Below, one piece after another: positions 1-7,092 of a DNA stretch of 7,092 nt. The first letter of the stretch is position 1. Every line of letters begins with the position of its first letter. The notes beneath the pieces are model-generated. The model made no database searches. It was not told the DNA's origin and saw only the letters and a program-made list of their open reading frames with translations. A program made the translations under genes and the position numbers. This stretch comes from Rhodocyclales bacterium (GTDB lineage: Bacteria; Pseudomonadota; Gammaproteobacteria; Burkholderiales; Rhodocyclaceae): positions 1 to 7,092 of the forward strand of contig JAJTBM010000152.1 of NCBI GenBank assembly GCA_021286885.1, written 5' to 3'.

Positions 1-1073
1 ATTTTCCCTTTGAGCGGCGCCAGGGCAACAGCCTGATCCTGCGGGAGCCGGTGGGTGTGTGTGCCCTCATTACCCCCTGGAACTGGCCTGCCAACCAGAT
101 GGCCTGCAAGATCGCCCCGGCCCTGGCGGCGGGCTGCACCATGGTGCTCAAGCCCAGCGAGCTGGCGCCTTTGTCGGCCCAGCTGATGGCCACCATCCTC
201 CACGAGGCCGGCGTGCCGGCGGGGGTCTTCAACCTGGTGCATGGAGATGGTGCGGGCGTTGGAGCGCCCCTGGCCGCCCATCCAGAGGTGGATATGGTGT
301 CCTTCACCGGTTCCACCCGGGCCGGGGTGCAGGTGATGAAGCTGGCCGCCGATACGGTGAAAAAGGTGGCCCTGGAACTGGGGGGCAAGTCGGCCAACAT
401 TCTGCTCGATGATGCTTCCTTGCCCGCTGCGGTGGCCCATGGGGTGCAGACCCTGATGACCAACAGCGGCCAGAACTGCAACGCGCCCTCGCGCATGCTG
501 GTGCCCGCCCACCGGCTGGCCGAGGCCGAAGCCCTGGCCGTGGCGGCCCTGGCCGGGATCGTGCCCGGAGATCCCCGGGCGCCCGAAACCCGGCTTGGCC
601 CGGTGGCCAACGGGGCCCAGTTCGCCCGAGTCCAGGCCCTGATCGAAGCGGGGGTGGCCGAGGGGGCCCGTCTGCTGGCGGGGGGGGCAGGGCGCCCGAC
701 GGGGCTGGCGCAGGGGTATTTCGTGCAGCCCACCCTGTTTTCCGGGGTGAGCCCCCAGATGCAGATCGCCCGGGAGGAAATCTTCGGCCCGGTGCTCTGC
801 CTCATTCCCTATGCCGATGAGGCCGAGGCGGTGCAGATCGCCAACGATAGCGTGTATGGCCTCTCGGGCTATGTGTATTCCGCCGATCCGGCCCGTTCTC
901 TGGCCCTGGCGCGCCAGTTGCGCACCGGCAATGTGCACCTCAACGGCGCGCCCGTGGATCTGGCCGCGCCGTTTGGGGGCTATCGCCAGTCTGGCCTGGG
1001 GCGGGAGTGGGGCGTGTATGGGCTGGAGGAGTTCCTCGAAACCAAGGCCATCCTCGGCGCCCCGTCAGCGTAG
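1..1073 (+). CDS. Aldehyde dehydrogenase (NAD-type), 5' truncated by window edge
   Basis: Soluble enzyme that oxidises an aldehyde to its carboxylate with NAD(P)+; the substrate cannot be told from sequence. The frame is open to the left edge (first full codon at base 3), leaving 356 visible residues of a family usually near 480-500, so roughly 120-140 N-terminal residues are missing. Counting from the first full codon: PWNWP with the oxyanion Asn at 27; KPSE at 50-53, whose Glu favours NAD+ over NADP+; FTGST Rossmann motif at 101-105; LELGGK with general-base Glu125; GQNC with nucleophile Cys159, spaced 34 residues from the Glu as in human ALDH2; EEIFGP at 258-263; C-terminal PFGGYRQSGLGRE substrate/oligomer region at 323-334. 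All catalytic residues are present, so the enzyme looks intact. The NSGQxCNAP context places it among broad-specificity bacterial ALDHs. Its TAG stop overlaps the tail of the convergent transporter gene by 9 bases. Family certain; substrate unknown. Confidence 0.95.
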   Translation, partial: FPFERRQGNSLILREPVGVCALITPWNWPANQMACKIAPALAAGCTMVLKPSELAPLSAQLMATILHEAGVPAGVFNLVHGDGAGVGAPLAAHPEVDMVSFTGSTRAGVQVMKLAADTVKKVALELGGKSANILLDDASLPAAVAHGVQTLMTNSGQNCNAPSRMLVPAHRLAEAEALAVAALAGIVPGDPRAPETRLGPVANGAQFARVQALIEAGVAEGARLLAGGAGRPTGLAQGYFVQPTLFSGVSPQMQIAREEIFGPVLCLIPYADEAEAVQIANDSVYGLSGYVYSADPARSLALARQLRTGNVHLNGAPVDLAAPFGGYRQSGLGREWGVYGLEEFLETKAILGAPSA

Positions 1074-2522
1074 GGGGCGCTGGATCAGCACCAGCACCAT
1101 CAGCCCGGCGCCCAGGGCTGTGAGCAGTGTGTAGCCCTCGGCGCAGGCTTGGGCCAGCGCACTGTGGGCGGCGGCGCCCAGGCCATCCATGAAATTGGGG
1201 GCTTCGCCGGGTGCGCTGCCCAGGTGGTGCCGGTAGCGCAGCTCCACCAGCAACGCACCCACCGTCATGGCGCTCGACAGGCCCAGTTGGCGCACGATGT
1301 TTTTCACCTGATAGGCGTGGGAGAACACCGTGGGGGCAATGCGCGTGAAGGTGCCGAAGGCCACCGGGCCGATGAAAAAGGGAATCCCGAAGCCGCACAC
1401 CAGCCCCGTCAGCAGGGGCGCTGTGCCGGCCTGGATCTGACTGCCCAGGGTCAGGCAGGCGCCGCCGATCAGGGCGAGCCCGACGAGCATGTAGGGCCGG
1501 ATCACCGGCCAGCGCCGGGTGAGGGTCAGATGGAGCAGGGCGGCGGGCACGCTGGCCCCCATGCTGGCCGACAGAATCAGCGCGGCCTGCTCCAGGGGCA
1601 GGCCCAGGCTGTGCTCCAGCGCGATGGGGAGCAGAAAGCCGTTCAGCCCCAGGATGAAGTAGCCAAAAAAGTAGAACACGATGCCCGTCAGGTAGCGGCT
1701 CTGGAGTAGGCCCCGGTAGTTGATCAGGGGGCGCTCCCGGTGCCACTGGCGCAGGGCGAAGGCGCTCAGCACCAGTACCGCCAGGGCGCCGCTGCCCAGC
1801 ACCAGGCCGGGTTCGGCGAGCAGTTCGAACTGGCTGGCCACCAGGGCGTACTGGAGGCCGAACACCGCCGGCACCAGGGCTAGCAGCCAGCCCCAGTGCT
1901 CTTGGCTGCGGGTGCCGGGATCTGCTTTTTCAGCGGGCAGGTGGGGGCTGGCCTGCCAGGCCACCAGGGCCGCCACCGGGATCATCCCGCCAAACAGCAG
2001 GCGCCAGCCCCCCAGGCCCAGCAGCCCGCTGGCGAGCAGGGGCGAGAGGGCGGTGGCACCCAGCAGGCTGCCCACAAAGCACACCAATCCACCAAAGCGG
2101 GCCTCGGCGGGCAGGTGGTTGATCTGCATCCGGCCTGCGGTGAAGAAGGTGGCGCCCCCCAGGCCTTGCAGGGCGCGGCCTAGGCAGAAGGCATCCAGAC
2201 TGCTGCTGGTGGCGCACACCAGGGCGCCTAAGGCAAACACCAGCAAAGAGGCTTGCACGAAGCGTTTGTAGCCCAGGCGCTCCACCATCCACTGGTGCTT
2301 GTAGAGCATCAGGATGGTGCAGACCCCATAGACGATGAAGCTGTGGGCGAAACCCTGGGCATCCAGCCCCAGCCCGGCCATGATGGGCCCGGCGGCGAAG
2401 GTCACCATGCCGGTTTCCATAAAGTCCACGCAGGTAATGGCCGCAATCATGGCCTGGAAACCACGAATGGATGTGTGGGTGGAAGGCGAGGGCGGCAGCG
2501 GGGTGGTGGCAGAGACTTCCAT
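1065..2522 (-). CDS. MFS transporter, DHA2 (EmrB/QacA-like) 14-helix family
   Basis: Inner-membrane major facilitator of 485 residues, probably a proton-driven exporter of a small molecule. I count 14 hydrophobic segments: near residues 23-47, 58-78, 88-107, 108-131 and 140-168, two more up to about 235, and seven in the second half, the last close to the C terminus. Fourteen helices rather than 12 point to the drug:H+ antiporter-2 group. Helix 4 carries CLGRALQGLGGATFF, the usual DHA2 R-x-x-Q-G-x-G signature. The helix-5 antiporter motif (normally GPxxGG) is degenerate here, reading GATALSP, and the loop 2-3 motif A is also weak (ERLGYKR), so drug export should not be assumed. The ATG at 2522 is chosen as the first methionine; no convincing Shine-Dalgarno precedes it, and ATG 2450 is an alternative that leaves helix 1 almost intact. 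It diverges from a LysR regulator that probably controls it. No HlyD-type adaptor gene is beside it. Substrate unknown. Confidence 0.9.
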   Translation of the reverse strand: MEVSATTPLPPSPSTHTSIRGFQAMIAAITCVDFMETGMVTFAAGPIMAGLGLDAQGFAHSFIVYGVCTILMLYKHQWMVERLGYKRFVQASLLVFALGALVCATSSSLDAFCLGRALQGLGGATFFTAGRMQINHLPAEARFGGLVCFVGSLLGATALSPLLASGLLGLGGWRLLFGGMIPVAALVAWQASPHLPAEKADPGTRSQEHWGWLLALVPAVFGLQYALVASQFELLAEPGLVLGSGALAVLVLSAFALRQWHRERPLINYRGLLQSRYLTGIVFYFFGYFILGLNGFLLPIALEHSLGLPLEQAALILSASMGASVPAALLHLTLTRRWPVIRPYMLVGLALIGGACLTLGSQIQAGTAPLLTGLVCGFGIPFFIGPVAFGTFTRIAPTVFSHAYQVKNIVRQLGLSSAMTVGALLVELRYRHHLGSAPGEAPNFMDGLGAAAHSALAQACAEGYTLLTALGAGLMVLVLIQRPLR

Positions 2523-2590
2523 GCAAGGGCGTCTTAAGGGACGTGTTCGGAGGGTGGTTCCAGCTTAATGGGCGGTGCACAATGCATCAA

Positions 2591-2605
2591 ATCGATTAAT
2601 ACGAT
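2591..2605. promoter_or_regulatory. LysR-type regulator binding box (ATC-N9-GAT / T-N11-A)
   Basis: The sequence ATCGATTAATACGAT has 4-base inverted arms (ATCG/CGAT) around 7 bases. It matches the classic LysR-family recognition pattern T-N11-A (T2592, A2604), and specifically ATC-N9-GAT as described for NodD-type regulators. It lies in the gap between the divergent transporter and LysR genes, inside a conspicuously AT-rich patch of a GC-rich region. On the minus strand a possible -35 (TTGATG, 2590-2585) abuts it. On the plus strand a -10-like TACGAT (2600-2605) lies within it, which would fit autorepression. The pattern and position are seen directly; the role is inferred. Confidence 0.6.
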
Positions 2606-2618
2606 CTTGGTTATCGAC

Positions 2619-3623
2619 ATGGATGATGATTCTGGCTTGGACCACGGCGCCTTTCGCGGGCTGGATTTGAATCTGCTGGTGGCACTGGATGCCTTGCTCC
2701 AGGAATCCAGCGTGGGGCGGGCCGCCGAGCGCCTGCACCTGGGGCAGCCGGCCATGAGCCATGCCCTGGCGCGGCTGCGGGCGGTGTTCGACGATGAGTT
2801 GATGTATCGGGACGGGGCCCGGATGCGTCTCACGCCCCGCGCCCTGGCCCTGGCCGGGCCCCTGCGCCGGGTGCTGGGGGAGGTGCATCAGCTCACCCGC
2901 CTGGGGCGTCCTTTCGATCCGGCCCGGGCGGAGGGCAAGATCCGCATTGCCCTGAACGACCCTCTGGAGGCTTTGCTGCTGCCGGGACTCATGAACCGGC
3001 TCTGGCACCGGGCGCCGGGGCTCGCCCTGGCGGTGGCGCCCTTGCCGGCTTCGCGCCATCTGGAGGCGCTGGACGCGGGGGAGATCAGCCTGGCGGTGGG
3101 CTACTTTCCCCGGCTGCGGGAGGTGCACCACAGCCGCCCGCTCCATGTGAGTGGTTTTGCCTGCGTGTATAACCCGGCCCTGGTGTCTTTGCCCGAGGCC
3201 CCGGGGCTGGTGGATCTGGCGGTTTTTCCCCACATTCATACCACCTACACCGGAGAGCCCCCGGGGGTGGTGGATCGGGTGTTCGAGGCCCACGGGCTGG
3301 CGCGTCGGGTGGTGGCGCGCAGTGCGACGCCGCTCTCGATTCCGTTTGTGATCAAGCGCAGCCCCCTGGTGGCCATCCTGCCCGACCTGCTGGCCCGCTT
3401 GTTTGCTGCCCACGCCGACCTGCGCTTTGTGCCGCTGCCGATCCCGGGGCTGGAGCTGCCTTTAAGCCTGGTCGGGCATCGGCGCGATCAGGGCGATCCG
3501 CTCCAGGCCTTTGTGGCGGGCCTGGTGGTGGAAAGTCTGCACGAATGGCTGGTGGCCGATGGCGCTTCAGGCCGCGTCCAGCCGCTCGACCCGAAACAGG
3601 GCGGGGAAGAGCCGGGTCCATAA
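2619..3623 (+). CDS. LysR-type transcriptional regulator (NodD/NahR-like)
   Basis: DNA-binding regulator of 334 residues from the chosen start. The N-terminal winged helix-turn-helix covers about residues 15-75: LDLNLLVALDALL opens it, SVGRAAERL is the first helix of the motif, and QPAMSHALARLR (43-54) is the recognition helix, followed by the wing and LTPRA. The remainder is a LysR substrate-binding domain of two lobes that would sense a small effector. ATG 2619 is preferred because LysR proteins normally begin about 5-15 residues before this helix-turn-helix. An upstream in-frame ATG at 2568 would put the operator inside the coding sequence. Neither start has a good Shine-Dalgarno. The opening pattern resembles the NodD/NahR group, which often responds to aromatic or small acidic ligands. 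The last ~20 residues are hydrophilic, extend past the usual end of the domain and overlap the convergent transporter gene by 57 bases. It probably regulates the divergent MFS gene and itself; ligand unknown. Confidence 0.93.
   Translation: MDDDSGLDHGAFRGLDLNLLVALDALLQESSVGRAAERLHLGQPAMSHALARLRAVFDDELMYRDGARMRLTPRALALAGPLRRVLGEVHQLTRLGRPFDPARAEGKIRIALNDPLEALLLPGLMNRLWHRAPGLALAVAPLPASRHLEALDAGEISLAVGYFPRLREVHHSRPLHVSGFACVYNPALVSLPEAPGLVDLAVFPHIHTTYTGEPPGVVDRVFEAHGLARRVVARSATPLSIPFVIKRSPLVAILPDLLARLFAAHADLRFVPLPIPGLELPLSLVGHRRDQGDPLQAFVAGLVVESLHEWLVADGASGRVQPLDPKQGGEEPGP
3561..3578 (-). repeat. 18-base direct repeat, copy 1 (over the MFS_3 stop codon)
   Basis: GGCGCTTCAGGCCGCGTC (plus-strand reading) occurs exactly here and again at 6840-6857. 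On the minus strand it encodes Asp-Ala-Ala-stop and continues six bases past the TGA. Flanking bases differ between the copies. Confidence 0.7.
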
Positions 3624-4794
3624 CAGCACGATGCCGACGGTGGCAAGCCCGCCCAAGGTGATGGCGGGCATCAAGCCCAGCCAGGCGGCCGCGAGCCCCG
3701 ATTCGAACTCTCCCAGCTGATTGGAGGCGCCAATGAAGATGGTGCTCACCGCGCTGACCCGCCCGCGCATGTCGTCCGGGGTCTGGAGCTGAACCAGGCT
3801 CTGGCGGATCACCAGGGCCAGCATGTCGCTCGCGCCGCTCAGGGCCAGGCAGGCGATGGACAGGGGCAGGCTGGTGGAAAAGCCGAAGGCGATCATCGAC
3901 AGCCCGAAGCTGGCTACGGCGGCATACAGCACCCGCCCCACGCCTTGATCGAACGGGGGGCGGCTGGCCAGCCAGACCGACATCACCACGGCGCCCACGG
4001 CGGGGGCCGAGCGCAGCAGCCCCAGCCCCCAGGGCCCCGTGTGCAGCACTTCGTGGGCCACCATGGGGAGCAGGGCGGTGGCGCCGCCAAACAGCACCGC
4101 GAACATGTCGAGGGAAATGGTGCCCACGATCACCGGGCGGGCCCGCAGAAAGCGCAGCCCGGCCACAAAGCGTTCAAACCCGGACTCGGGGCCGGGTTCG
4201 GGGCGGGGCGGGGGCGGCAGCCCCAGAAAGCACAGGGTGGAAACGCCGATCAGCAGGGTCGTGAGCCCATACACCCAGGCCGGGCCGAGCAGGTAGAGAA
4301 AGCCCCCGAGGGCGGGCCCCAGGATGGTGGCGGTCTGTACCGCAGCGCCGTTGGTGGCCAGGGCCCGGGGCAGCAGCGCCGTGGGGACCAGGCTCGGCAG
4401 CAGGGCGGTGCTGGCGGGGCCCTGGAAGGTCTGGCTGATGCCGAGCAGGAACACGATCCCGAAGATCAAGCCCCGGTCGAGGAAGTCGAAGGCGCTGCCC
4501 AGGGCCAGCCACAACAGGCCCAGGCATTGGAGGGCCTGGGCACCGGCGGCCAGGTGGCGTCGGTCGTGGCGGTCGGCCATGTCGCCGGCGACGGCGGTGA
4601 GCAGCAGGCGGGGCAGGAACTGGATCAGCCCCACCAGCCCCAGATCCAGGGCGCTGCCGGTGAGGGCATACACCTGCCAGCCGATGGCCACGTCCTTGAT
4701 CTGATTGCTGCCTCCGAACAGCACCCGGGCCAGGATGTAGCGCACCAGGGCGGGGTGCTTCAGGGGGGCATGGGGGGGGTGGATGGGGTGTACT

Positions 4795-5958
<1,164 letters not shown>

Positions 5959-5974
5959 CGTAAAATCCAGGGCG

Positions 5975-5991
5975 GTGGATCAGGGATCCAC
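5975..5991. promoter_or_regulatory. Possible operator: 7-base inverted repeat between divergent protease and nif3 genes
   Basis: GTGGATC-AGG-GATCCAC is a perfect 7-base inverted repeat with a 3-base centre, placed 16 bases upstream of the protease start and 63 upstream of nif3. It could be a regulator site shared by the two genes, or a small hairpin in either 5' leader. I do not recognise it as the site of a named regulator. Confidence 0.35.
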
Positions 5992-6040
5992 GTATCGGGC
6001 GCAGGCAAACAGGCCTGGGCCAGCAGTCAAAACGAACTCG

Positions 6041-6045
6041 GGAGG
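6041..6045 (+). promoter_or_regulatory. Ribosome binding site GGAGG that decides the nif3 start
   Basis: GGAGG ends nine bases before ATG 6055 and zero bases before ATG 6046, so translation should begin at 6055. It is the clearest Shine-Dalgarno in the window. Confidence 0.75.
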
Positions 6046-6054
6046 ATGAGCGAC

Positions 6055-6801
6055 ATGGATAGAGCCGAATTGCAGCGTTACATGGACACGCTGCTGGAAG
6101 TCGGGCGCTTCAAGGATTATTGCCCAAACGGCCTGCAGGTGGAAGGACGCTCTGAGATCCGGCGCATTATATGCGGGGTGACTGCCTGCCAGGCGCTGCT
6201 GGATGAGGCTGTGGCGCGCCAGGCCGATGCGGTGCTGGTCCACCACGGTTATTTCTGGAAAGGTGAGGATGGACGCATCACCGGCATGCGCCGGCAGCGG
6301 CTGTCCACCCTGATCAAGCACGACATCAACCTGTTCGCCTACCACCTACCCCTGGATGCTCACCCGGAGCTGGGCAATAACGCCCGCCTCGCCGAGGTGC
6401 TGGATTGTGTGCCCGAAGGCCGTTTTGGGGAGCAGGATCTGGGCTGGCTGGGCAGCCTGCCCCATCCGCTGCCTCTGGGGGAGTTCGCTCGGCATGTGGG
6501 CCAGCGGGTGGGGCGTGGGCCTCTAGTGCTGGGGGATGAGGCGCGTCTGGTGCGACGGGTGGCCTGGTGTTCAGGCGGAGCCCAGAGCTTCTTTGAGCAG
6601 GCCATTGCCCAGGGCGTGGATTGCTATGTGTCGGGTGAGGTCTCGGAACAGACCACTCACCTGGCTCGGGAGTCCGGGGTGGCTTATCTGGCCATGGGCC
6701 ACCATGCCAGCGAACGCTACGGGGTGCAGGCCCTGGGGCGCCACTTGGCCGAGCAGTTCGGGCTGGAGGTGAGTTTCGTGGAGATTCCCAATCCGGTCTG
6801 A
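6055..6801 (+). CDS. ybgI: Nif3/YbgI-like dinuclear metal-centre protein
   Basis: Soluble protein of 248 residues; the E. coli member YbgI has 247 and forms a toroidal hexamer with two metal ions per subunit. The metal ligands are all present: His63 and His64 in VLVHHGYFW, Asp101 in YHLPLDAH (with His97 nearby), and His216/Glu220 in AMGHHASER, one residue later than YbgI's 215/219. GEVSEQ (194-199) lines the same site. Older annotations call such proteins NGG1-interacting factor 3 or GTP cyclohydrolase type 1-like; the physiological reaction is unsettled. ATG 6055 is chosen because GGAGG (6041-6045) sits nine bases before it. ATG 6046 is directly against the ribosome site and would add only three residues, and longer in-frame extensions run into the protease gene. 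It diverges from the AlgW/DegS-like gene, a neighbourhood I recall from other proteobacteria. Family call very firm; function open. Confidence 0.95.
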   Translation: MDRAELQRYMDTLLEVGRFKDYCPNGLQVEGRSEIRRIICGVTACQALLDEAVARQADAVLVHHGYFWKGEDGRITGMRRQRLSTLIKHDINLFAYHLPLDAHPELGNNARLAEVLDCVPEGRFGEQDLGWLGSLPHPLPLGEFARHVGQRVGRGPLVLGDEARLVRRVAWCSGGAQSFFEQAIAQGVDCYVSGEVSEQTTHLARESGVAYLAMGHHASERYGVQALGRHLAEQFGLEVSFVEIPNPV

Positions 6802-6821
6802 TCCGGGGGCGGTTGCAGGCG

Positions 6822-6835
6822 GCGGCTGGGGCCGC
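6822..6835. terminator. Weak GC hairpin between convergent nif3 and the right-edge gene
   Basis: GCGGC-TGGG-GCCGC can form a 5-base-pair stem with a 4-base loop, with one more G-T pair outside it. It lies in the 44-base gap where two genes converge, the right place for a terminator used from both sides. There is no T-run on either strand, so it is not a convincing intrinsic terminator. Confidence 0.3.
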
Positions 6836-6839
6836 TTGC

Positions 6840-6857
6840 GGCGCTTCAGGCCGCGTC
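6840..6857 (-). repeat. 18-base direct repeat, copy 2 (over the right-edge gene's stop codon)
   Basis: Identical to 3561-3578 in the same orientation and the same reading phase, again ending a minus-strand gene with Asp-Ala-Ala-stop followed by AGCGCC. Confidence 0.7.
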
Positions 6858-7092
6858 TGACAGGTGGATGCTCATGGTGTCGTCCGACTGGCTGATGATC
6901 AGGTCGGAGCTGTTTTCCCGGGGGGGCTTGTAGGCGCCCAACTGCAGGCTGAGCACCCCCTGCAGCATCAGCAATTCTTCGACAATGGCGTGGGAGAAGC
7001 CTTGGCGGGTGCCGTTCCGGTTGTCCCGCAGCAGCTGATGGATATAGGCCTGGGCTTCCCGGGTGCGCCAGTGCTGGGTCAGGCGCTCGATG
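6846..7092 (-). CDS. Hypothetical protein, C-terminal 81 residues (5' end beyond window)
   Basis: An open minus-strand frame enters from the right edge (first full codon at 7091) and stops at TGA 6848-6846. The visible part starts IERLTQHWRTREAQAYIHQLL and continues with a mostly helical, mixed-charge stretch: RDNRNGTRQGFSHAIVEELLMLQGVLSLQ. It ends in a polar tail, SQSDDTMSIHLSDAA. There is no membrane segment, metal motif or Cys cluster. Codon use, with G or C at most third positions and no stop in 81 codons, and its convergent fit against nif3 support a real gene. I do not recognise the family. The missing N-terminal part is needed to identify it, and the visible helices could belong to a small cytoplasmic helical protein or the end of a larger one. 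Confidence 0.7.
   Translation of the reverse strand, partial: IERLTQHWRTREAQAYIHQLLRDNRNGTRQGFSHAIVEELLMLQGVLSLQLGAYKPPRENSSDLIISQSDDTMSIHLSDAA

Noticed and set aside
680..687. G8 run inside the ALDH gene as a possible frameshift
   Set aside because: The ALDH frame continues intact on both sides with conserved motifs in register. It shows that 8-base homopolymers are tolerated here.
940..1746. Minus-strand open frame of 268 codons overlapping the ALDH and first MFS genes
   Set aside because: Out-of-frame reading of the transporter rich in Pro/Arg/Ala/Gly; it has no hydrophobic segments or motifs.
2568..2618. Upstream LysR start at ATG 2568
   Set aside because: It adds 17 residues before a family-typical N terminus and places the putative operator within the coding region.
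2565..3413. Minus-strand open frame of 282 codons opposite the LysR gene
   Set aside because: Low-complexity Gln/Arg/His/Pro composition and no recognisable fold; the LysR reading has a canonical helix-turn-helix and effector domain.
2202..3876. Several GCTGGTGG octamers, identical to the E. coli Chi site
   Set aside because: They arise from frequent CTG-GTG codon pairs or their equivalents in GC-rich genes, and Chi sequences differ outside enterics.
6025..6030. TTGACT on the minus strand as a -35 element for the protease
   Set aside because: No hexamer resembling a -10 lies 16-18 bases downstream.

Overview
This 7,092-base window is a GC-rich, tightly packed piece of what looks like a proteobacterial chromosome. 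I infer Betaproteobacteria, perhaps a Rhodocyclales-like lineage, from base composition, codon usage and the AlgW-like protease/Nif3 pairing; no taxonomic marker gene is present. I see seven protein-coding genes, two of them cut by the window edges. I see no tRNA, rRNA, CRISPR array, insertion sequence, integrase or other sign of a mobile island. No stretch longer than about 100 bases lacks a gene. The many other long open frames are GC-driven shadows.

Left block (1-3623): the 3' part of an NAD-type aldehyde dehydrogenase on the + strand ends by overlapping the stop codon of a convergent 14-helix MFS (DHA2/EmrB-like) transporter on the - strand. The transporter diverges from a LysR-type regulator across a 96-base gap. 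That gap holds a clear LysR-type operator, ATC-N9-GAT (2591-2605), so transporter and regulator probably form a self-contained, ligand-responsive export (or uptake) module. The aldehyde dehydrogenase is a neighbour but is not co-transcribed with the transporter.

Middle block (3567-5958, - strand): an inner-membrane-anchored, periplasmic HtrA-type serine protease with one PDZ domain (AlgW/DegS-like), followed by a 12-helix MFS_3 (EntS-like) transporter. They overlap end to start, so they probably share a transcript. The transporter's 5' end is unusual: it has no good AUG start in frame, and a C8 tract sits where one extra base would create a perfect ATGA overlap start. Its 3' end overlaps the LysR gene by 57 bases, tail to tail.

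Right block (6055-7092): a complete Nif3/YbgI dinuclear-metal protein, transcribed divergently from the protease across another 96-base gap with two palindromes, then the C-terminal 81 codons of an unrecognised - strand gene. An identical 18-base sequence covers the stop codons of this gene and of the MFS_3 transporter.

I did not find a clearly new system. The items most worth a second look are the LysR operator and its transporter of unknown substrate, the anomalous MFS_3 start, the 18-base repeat at two gene ends, and the protease-transporter pairing.
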